From Gnetum montanum (lineage: Eukaryota; Streptophyta; Gnetopsida; Gnetales; Gnetaceae): a DNA stretch of 64,000 nucleotides. The stretch spans positions 51,988 to 115,987 of the forward strand of contig MNCI01010412.1 of NCBI GenBank assembly GCA_015680685.1, in the 5' to 3' direction. The stretch's first letter is position 1. Every line of letters starts with the position of its first letter. A model generated the notes under the pieces. That model was not told the DNA's origin. It saw only the letters and a program-made list of their open reading frames with translations, and made no database searches. This document shows, in pieces, positions 56,530 to 64,000 of this stretch. Made by a program: the position numbers and the translations under genes.

Positions 56530-57829
56530 CAAGTATAACCAACTCACTATACCAACCAAAGAAGACTAACTTACAAAAATTAAAACATAAGTACCAATGG
56601 AGATAGAATAATACATAGTTTAAATAGAAATTTAAGAATTTTAATCTAAGTTATTCTAATCTTCAGGCTAGAAACCATTATTAACTATACTAGCTTTAGC
56701 TAAAACTAGGAAAAACATAGGAGAAAGTCAATTACCATGACTAAGGAAATATAAATTATAATCACATCTTGATGGATTCAATGATTAGGATTATGAAGCT
56801 AAAAATCCATGCATATGGGATACTGTACTACATAAACAAATGAAAATAAAGAATCATTATGAAAAGGTTCAATGCTCATCCCACTAGGGTAAGGTCTTGA
56901 AAGGATCAATGGATGAGCAAAAGCCTAACCTTACCATCACTCCAAGAGATTAGCATTATACAATAATAATCATTCAATAAGTGTTAAATCATCACATTAA
57001 TAATAATTAATAAATTACATCATTCACTATCACAAGCCAAAAAGAAGCATTAAATGCTATCACCTTCTTTAAATTTGAGCATGTGTCAATTATAAAGATG
57101 ACATTGAAATTGAATGTATACAATAAGATTTTACTAAGTAATGATAATCACTATCTTACCTTCAAGACTTTATTTTAAGTTTGTTATACCAGTATCAAGG
57201 CAATAGCATACTACTAACACTCCTTGAACTTTTAGAATCATGGATAAGAGTATCATACCACTAATACTCCCCTTTGCATTCAAAATAAGGCCCAACATAG
57301 AATCTTCTTAACTATAGCTTGAAGAAGGATGTCTTTGTATTCTAAAATTTATGAGAAACCAACTAACTTTTCCATTTTTACTATCTTTTTTCCACATCAA
57401 AAAATTCAAATTGACTTATAATTGCAAAACCTATTAGCACAATATGCATAACATTGCCAAAAATAAATACATTAACCCAGGTGATGAGGAGCATATGTAC
57501 ACAATTCATTCTTTCCCTCAGTATGTTAATTCTAGTTGCAAACCTCTCATAGAGTGTTATCATTTCAATCCATATCTCTATTTTTATTTTATTTTAGATC
57601 ACAATTATATTCTTGGATTAGTTTGAACTCTTACCTCTATCAGTTTTAGGCCACAATAGCTACATTTTGGGTATTCCAACTCTTAGATCCTAGACTTAAG
57701 CCTTAGGTGGTAGTTTCCACATTTGTTCCACTTGATTTAAAGTTGTATTTACATCTTCATTTTTGTGATGAATTGAATCACAACCTACAAAAATCATCAT
57801 GACCCTTAGATTTTAGGTCAAAATATTTA
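56530..57829. other. AT-rich DNA with a small dispersed repeat
   Basis: No ORF supported. About 56868-56950 resembles, on the minus strand, the SINE-like repeat at 44600-44772 (shared GGTTAGGCTTT and GGGATGAGCATTG). The rest is unrecognised. Confidence 0.45.
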
Positions 57830-57834
57830 CATAC

Positions 57835-58855
57835 CGATGAGAGCGGTTACTCTAATAATTAGAGTGGTTATTATTAGAGCAATTACTCTAATAATTAGAA
57901 CGGTTATTATTGGAGTGATTACTCTAATTATTAGAGTGGTTATTATTGGAGAAATTATTCTAATAATTAGAGTGGTTATTATTGGAGTGATTACTCTAAT
58001 TATTAGAGTGGTTATTATTGGAGCGGTTACTCTAATAATTAGAGTGATTATTATTAGAGTGGTTCCTCTAATTATTAGAGTAGTTGCTCCCAAGTCTATA
58101 AATACAGTGCCCAGGTGCACAATTGAAAAGAAGTATAGTAGTAGTCAAGTAGTGAAACTCTTGTAATCTATTTGGAAGTTAGAGTAGTTTCCAAGTGCCT
58201 GTAATAGGAGGTCGAAGTATGGAAAAATCTTTATGTACTTGAGCACACCTTGTGTACGGCAATAAAGATGAGCTCTACAATTCATCCTTGCAGCACTTGA
58301 GATTTTTTTTCTTACATATTTCTTTTATTTTATTTTCTTATGTATTTATTTTATTTTATTTATTTTATGCACTTTACATTTCTGTTATTAGTGTAGCAAT
58401 TCATTTTGATCAATTAAGAAAATCATTAAAATACACTCAGTATGATCACTTTGAGCATACATGTAACACTCGGTAACCCAATAACAACTAGTGTTTGGTA
58501 ATCCCAGTAGTGTTGCATTGGTTCAGGATGTGTACGGCAAGTGAGAACGGATACTGGTGTTAGGATTAGTTAAAGCCTAGTTAATCAATAGTTAAGTTAA
58601 ATTAGTCACTTAGTTACCTCTCTCCTTCCCTACTAGCGCAAGACATAAAAACATAAAAGCTATAAAAATCATATGCCTTAAGCTTACTTAACCATACAAT
58701 TGTGACATACATGTAAGCTTGGGAAGACAACAATCAACCAACCCATCCTTGTTCCACAAGGGTGCATAAGCACTTAGTCCTTGGCATTCGACTAGATCGT
58801 GCGTGAAATGCTCGTATTCGTATGGTTGAGCATAGGGGTACCTCACCGCTCATCA
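57835..58855 (+). repeat. Solo LTR F with palindromic U3 array
   Basis: Starts CGATGA (first base of TGATGA changed) and ends TCATCA, with CATAC on both sides (57830-57834 and 58856-58860), a perfect target-site duplication and no internal region. TATAAAT at 58097-58103, AATAAA at 58261-58266. The sequence from the TATA box on is close to LTR D and the U5 to LTR C. U3 is enlarged by a tandem palindromic array. Confidence 0.92.
57841..58088. repeat. Palindromic minisatellite in U3 of LTR F
   Basis: About seven units of roughly 35 bp built from ACTCTAAT, one to three A/T bases and ATTAGAGT, joined by GGTTATTATTGGAG-type spacers. Each unit can form a hairpin. The palindromy also yields open frames on both strands of low-complexity Ile/Thr/Val protein, which are not genes. 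Confidence 0.93.
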
Positions 58856-58860
58856 CATAC

Positions 58861-61800
58861 ATTGTGAGTTAGCCATGAATCATCATGACCTAGGTTACAA
58901 TAATTTATGCAAATCATAATGCACTTAGATTGACATGCCAAAACTAATAAGCATCATGCTACAATAATTGTAATCTTATCCTACATTGTGAAAACCTAGA
59001 GTGAGAGAAAATAAAAAAAATTGAAGAGAACAGGTAATGAAAGCCACAATAAATTAATCCTAAAACCTATAATAACAACATATTAGTAATAAAACTAGAG
59101 GGAAAATAAAATGAAAATTTATTACAATCTAGAAATATAATTTTGTGATCAAACAAAAATTGGAAATTAATCATAAGTGCACAAACCCAAAGAGATCCTA
59201 ACTAGAGAGTGGATAAATTGTATACTTTACTACCTCAAACTAGATGAAACTCAAAACCTTCTAAGGATGTGATCCACTTGTTGAAACCCTAATTGTATTC
59301 AAGATACACAATATAATTACAAACATGGCATGTTGGAAAAGAATAAATCTATAACAGCCCTATTAGTTATCTATAAAAACCTATAAATAACTAATAAAGA
59401 TGTTATGAAACCCCAAGGATTTGGATTTAACCTTAATTTACTAATTCAAAAGGGACCTATAAAATAAATAAAATTAGTAATTGGAAGCACAAATGTAGTG
59501 GAGTAATATAGCATGGCAAAATTCCCTATTACATGCATACATAATTAAATAAAATTTATATAAAGAAAAATAAATATTTGTATAGCCACAAAAATGTAGA
59601 CATAAAAAAATTTCACTAGTTACATCACAAAATAGTACGAAAAAATAATCCCAACAACACTTATTTTGCCTCAATCGAACATCTAGAAATAAAGATATTC
59701 ATGTTTGTAGTTTATCAAATTAATTAATCAAATTAAAATATTAATCAAATAAATTATTAACATATAATAAATAATATTAAAATTTCTCATACTTTATTAT
59801 TTATTCACAAAAATAGGTACATAACTCAAGCATCCAAAAAGTATACAAGGTTTCTATTTTACAAAAGTACAAATTATACAAAAATTATTTTTCAAGTTTG
59901 GAAGTTCTATCCTATACAAAATTAATCCACCTTTTGTCTCATGTCCCTCTTTTGACATTTCCTTAGCTACTTTAGTTTCTCTACATCAAAATGTAGGAGT
60001 GAGAACCCATCAAATAAGAAAAGTTATTTTATTTCACTCTTCATGGAGTATAAAGGTTCTAGGCCAAAAGTCTTAGGATATAGGCTAGATAAAGGTTTTC
60101 ATTAAATATTCAAAAATGTTTAAAGGTCTAGAAATGCCAAAATTTTTTGAAATATTTAAATAATAAATATTTTAATTATTTAATGTCCAAATATATCATA
60201 ACTTTATTCAACAAAAATCTAAAGTGTATATATTTTATCAAGGCATCTCCGAAGGCTAGCTCTTGGTTATCTTCACTGTCAAAAGAATATATCAATAGGT
60301 CTTGGAAAAACCTCACTACCATCATTGAATTATCCTTGTGATCCTAAATGAGCCACTCATAGTTGGATCGTAGCAATAGCCTCACTATTAACATCCTTAA
60401 CAGTTGAGGCATAGGTATCATCGAAAGAATAGGTCTTGACTATGCCTCATCATGCACCACTAGACTCAACTACTCCATGCCATGGTCTCACCTAGTTTCT
60501 ATGCCTCAAATAAACTTCTAAATCAAAATCCAAGGTAGGAAATCTATCCAAAAATCTTTGTTCCCATGGTGTGCATCCAACTAAAGAACACTTTACTACT
60601 ACATGTAGACAACAGCATTTAAAAGATTCATGGCTCCCACTACCAACTGAGCAAAATCAGTCCCATAATTCTAATTATTTTATTCTAAAAATCCAAAGAT
60701 TTCCAAAATAACCAAAAATTCATAATAGCCAAAATTCCACAGAATTCTCAAAAAATCATGTTTGTAGCAATGGCTAATCCAAATAATCATAAAATATCTA
60801 AGGAGCAATTTCTACAATTTCAAAAATTCAGCCAAAGATAGAAAATGCTTAAGAAAAAATTAAAATATTGATTTCTATATTAAAACAAGCATAGAATGAC
60901 AAAAATTTGGCAAAATCTGAGCATAATAATTAAAATATTTAGAGAATAATAGAAAACCAAAAAGTAGAAAGAATAGAAAATCCACAACAATATAAAATAT
61001 CCACATAAAAAAAGTAAAATAATCTTTCTTAATTGTATTGGTAGGGCTTTCATAATCTTTTTATTTTCCTTATTTCTTACTAAGAGGCCCAAAATTAGCT
61101 TTTACTTTATACACAAGAAATCCTCTATGAACTGAGATGAGATATACCAAAGACCACAGTCTATTTATAAGTGAAAGAATCACATGCAATGTAATACATG
61201 GGCTTGTCATGCATTCAAAAACAAAGAGACAAGCTTGAAAGAGAAGAAATAAAGTTGAAATTTGCTTCAAAAAGAAGAAAGGGTAGGAAATGGTTTTTAA
61301 ATTAAAAAATTAGAATGGAACACAGTTTTAGTTAGAAAACTTGAGGTGAACGTAAAATAATGAACTGAGATGAGATATACCAAAGACCACAGTCTATTTA
61401 TAAGTGAAAGAATCACATGCAGTGCAATACATGGGCTTGTCATGTATTCAAAAACAAAGAGATAAGCTTGAAAGAAAAATTAAAGTTGAAATTGGATTCA
61501 AAAAGAAGAAAGGGTAGGAAATGGTTTTTAAATTAAAAAATTAGAATGGAACACAGTTTTAGTTAGAAAACTTGAGGCGAACGTAAAACAATGGAATTAG
61601 GCAAGGCAACAAGAAAATCAAAGGGACTCATTGGACATAAAAAATATGCATAACATGTATATATGTTATGTATACATATATAATTTACTTAAGTAAAATG
61701 CATTATGCATGTGAAGGTGTTTTTGCAACCACCTTGACTTTTAATTTTAATTTAATTTAATTTTTAATTTTTTAACATAAGCACTTTTCATAAATTCTTT

Positions 61801-62936
61801 TCTTCATTTTCTTTCTCCACTAGTGCTCCTAAGGTTTAGGGCCTCATAATGGTCACACTGTAACTATAAATCAAATTCCATTTGAACCCATGGGATCCTT
61901 ATCAAGTACATTACATGACCATATACCTAAATCATGTATGATCATCACTTATCATAGTCAACTAATTCAAATGCCGAAACTTTTACAATATTTTTAGCAA
62001 ACTAAAAATGTGATATCTCAAGAACCTTAACTTCGATTCTAGTAAACCAAGGGCCAAAACTAACATTTTCATACATCATGAACACATTATTAACGTCAAA
62101 TTCTGGGTAGGACGTCATCCTAAAGTATTTCTGTAATAAAACTAATTTATGCAATATTTATTTATAATTAAAAATGAACTACAAATTTTAGTTTAATGAC
62201 AAAAAGTAACAAGAGATATGGTTTGGATCGGGTTAGGATCCAAAATTACTCCATAAATAGAGTATTATATAATCACATGTGCATAACTAAACTTGCATAC
62301 TAAAAATTGAATATACATAATTGAATGTGCATAAGGACTAAAATATGCATAGATAAATACTTGTAAAGGCATAATAATTAACAAAAAGAGAAACTTACTA
62401 GGGCAATTGGATTTCAACATTTAATCTTAAAATATATAATAGATCTATGGCTGAGCTCTTATAATAGTAAAGGATACAAAACTTTAACAAAATACCGTAG
62501 CAAGCATATTGCATTCACTTATGTAGGAAACTAATAATAATAACAGTAATATTAATAAAAATAGTAATATAATTCTATGATTTAACCAAGAATATTAGAG
62601 CTATTGCTATCAAAGCTAGGTTTCGATTCTAGGACCTATAGGTTATGGGCCCACCACATTTACACTACATAACTCTAATATCCAAACAAGAGAACAATGC
62701 ACATAGACTATATGTTTCTATTGGGAATCCTCCATCTTCTGATACTTTTGCATTAGATTGTTTAGGGTTTTCCCTATTAGGGGTCTCAAAAACTTGTTAT
62801 AGTAGCATCCCAACATCATAAATCCAAGAATGCCTATCAAACCTTTAGCTCCTAAATCTGTACTTTAAGTTTTTCCAATTACATGAGAGACATTCTATTA
62901 GGTGCCTTCGAAATTGGTTAGGTTATAGGCTTGAGT
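58861..62936. other. AT-rich DNA without recognised genes
   Basis: About 4 kb with no supported ORF, RNA gene or family LTR. It holds the 233-bp tandem duplication at 61128-61591 and a B-box-like GGTTTCGATTCTAGG near 62618 that could be a SINE trace. Probably ancient repeats decayed beyond recognition by eye. Confidence 0.45.
61128..61591. repeat. 233-bp tandem duplication
   Basis: Copy 1 at 61128-61360 and copy 2 at 61361-61591 start TGAACTGAGATGAGATATAC and end ACGTAAAA(T/C)AA. They differ at only a handful of sites plus small indels, so the duplication is much younger than the surrounding LTRs. Confidence 0.93.
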
Positions 62937-62941
62937 GTGAT

Positions 62942-63269
62942 TGATGAACTGCGATATCATGTACGAGATATCACATCCACCACGCGATATCGCATCCTAC
63001 CTCATCTTCTATAAATAAGAGGTGGTGCCCTTGGTTCCCATACAATTAGATTTAGACCCTTAGCTAGACTCTTGTAGTTTTTTCATTCCAGAGTTAGAAT
63101 TATCTTTCTGTGCCCATATTAGGAGTCATAAAGTGAACGGATCTTCATTCAAGCAATTTGTACCTAAGCATAATTTTGTGTACGGCAATAAAAACAAACT
63201 TTATGATAAACCTTGCAGCATACAGATTAAGCTAATTACTAACTAATTATTGTTTAATGCTTTCCTAGT
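62942..63269 (+). repeat. LTR G, left part, interrupted by LTR H
   Basis: Starts TGATGAACTGCGATATC. TATAAAT at 63010-63016 and AATAAA near 63187. It follows LTR A closely as far as TGCTTTCCTAG, where H begins. The rest of G must lie right of the window, after H. Confidence 0.85.
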
Positions 63270-64000
63270 TGATGAGACACGACATGCATAGTGTCGTGAT
63301 GTCACATCCCATGCGATATCGCATCTTTCCCTGCGATATCACGTATGCGATATCGCGGTCCGCCGCCATATCTATAAATAAGAGGCGGCACTCCCTTCAT
63401 TTCCCAATTCTGGCTAGAAGTAGCAAACCTCTGGCAGTTTGAACACTCCAGAGTTAGATTAATTTCCCATGTGCCCGCAGTAGGAGTCCTATAGTGAACG
63501 AATCTTTATTCGAGCAACTTTATAACCTGAACACAAGTTGTGTACGGTAATAAAGATGAACTTGATTGGATAAACCTTGCAGTACATGGTTTTATTTTAT
63601 TGTTATTTATTTCTTTCCTAGTGCGTACGAGTACGACTTGATTACAAGCATCTACGGATGTGTAAGGCTAATCAAGGAATCGACTGCTCGTCGCAACGCG
63701 TGAGTATGACTTAACTACGAGCATTATGACTGCTTGGTAACCCAGTAGTGTATTCCAGGATCTGCGCTTAGTAATCCTAGTAGTAGTCCAATGTGTATGG
63801 CTAGTTAAGGAATTGGCTACTCATCGCTAGGCTAGAACGTGTGATAAGTACGACTTGGCTACGAGCATCCACGGGTGTGTACGGCTAGCCAAGGAATCGG
63901 CTGCTTATCACACTTAGGCTAAATAGGTGCCTTAGTACGACCACTTCGAGCACTTGCGTTACGTGTGGTGATCCCAGTAACGATTAGCGTTTGGTAGCCA
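63270..64000 (+). repeat. LTR H, nested in G, runs off the window
   Basis: Starts TGATGAGACACGAC. U3 has several GCGATATCGC-type palindromes. TATAAAT at 63373-63379, AATAAA near 63549. It continues through a U5 with extra internal repeats and the family block GTAACGATTAGCGTTTGGTA at the right edge. CTAGT at 63265-63269 should recur after the end of the H insertion. Confidence 0.88.
63630..63911. repeat. Internal repeats in U5 of LTR H
   Basis: AGTACGACTTG..TAC.AGCATC..CGG.TGTGTA.GGCTA..CAAGGAATCG.CTGCT occurs at 63630-63694 and 63847-63911. A partial copy (TGTGTATGGCTAGTTAAGGAA) lies near 63793-63825, and a shortened head near 63701-63730. The other LTRs here lack this expansion. Confidence 0.8.

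Noticed and set aside
57841-58088. CRISPR-like array of palindromic repeats
   Set aside because: Spacers are themselves repeated, the host is a plant, no cas genes are present and the array lies inside an LTR.
57827-58166. Open frames on both strands coding for Ile/Val/Thr repeats
   Set aside because: They arise from the palindromic ACTCTAAT/ATTAGAGT array in an LTR; low complexity and no start context.
60340-60500. Minus-strand reading resembling Ty1/copia RT (TYSFDDTYAS...VK)
   Set aside because: Only a few residues fit, no flanking RT motifs or LTRs were found, and stops are close by.

Overview
The window looks like nuclear DNA from a seed plant with a large, slowly purged genome; a gymnosperm (conifer-like) is the best guess. 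The evidence is one intact intron-rich plant gene surrounded by old, nested, heavily mutated Ty3/gypsy LTR retrotransposons. No bacterial, organellar or viral gene content was seen. The species cannot be named from sequence alone.

Almost all recognisable repeats belong to one retrotransposon superfamily that I judge Athila-like. Reasons: a tRNA-Asp-type primer binding site, a CX2CX3HX3-4C gag zinc knuckle, the FMDDFS(T/V)YG form of the RT active site, a long non-coding stretch after integrase, and in some members an extra 3' ORF. LTRs run TGATGA...TCATCA. Each has the TATA box only about 50-260 bp from its left end and a long U5. Layout: element A, 3' part only (1-5980); element B (6641-28071, perfect target-site duplication AACCT), split by a complete younger element C (17765-27261); an intact GH1 beta-glucosidase gene on the minus strand (28884-34753); a tandem-repeat array upstream of that gene (34876-35342); element D, 5'-truncated (35343-42724); a minus-strand solo LTR (44778-45630, TSD ATTAC); a LINE fragment (about 46100-47460); element E (47764-56524, TSD ATAAG), which has no pol; solo LTR F with a palindromic minisatellite (57835-58855, TSD CATAC); an AT-rich stretch with a 233-bp tandem duplication; and LTR G (from 62942) split by LTR H (from 63270), which runs off the right edge.

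The beta-glucosidase is the only gene I consider functional. Thirteen exons join in frame to 500 codons with a signal peptide and both catalytic glutamates. One intron has a GC-AG boundary. All gag and pol regions are pseudogenes, with stops that are often TAG where a CAG glutamine codon is expected, as methylated-cytosine decay would produce.

The most unusual signals lie in retrotransposon parts that encode nothing. A hairpin in the 3' non-coding region is shared by all five elements, shows paired (covarying) base changes, and is triplicated in D. A stop codon sits at the same gag/protease boundary in every copy that can be read there. Element E keeps gag, the hairpin region and the 3' ORF but has lost all of pol, as a non-autonomous family would.
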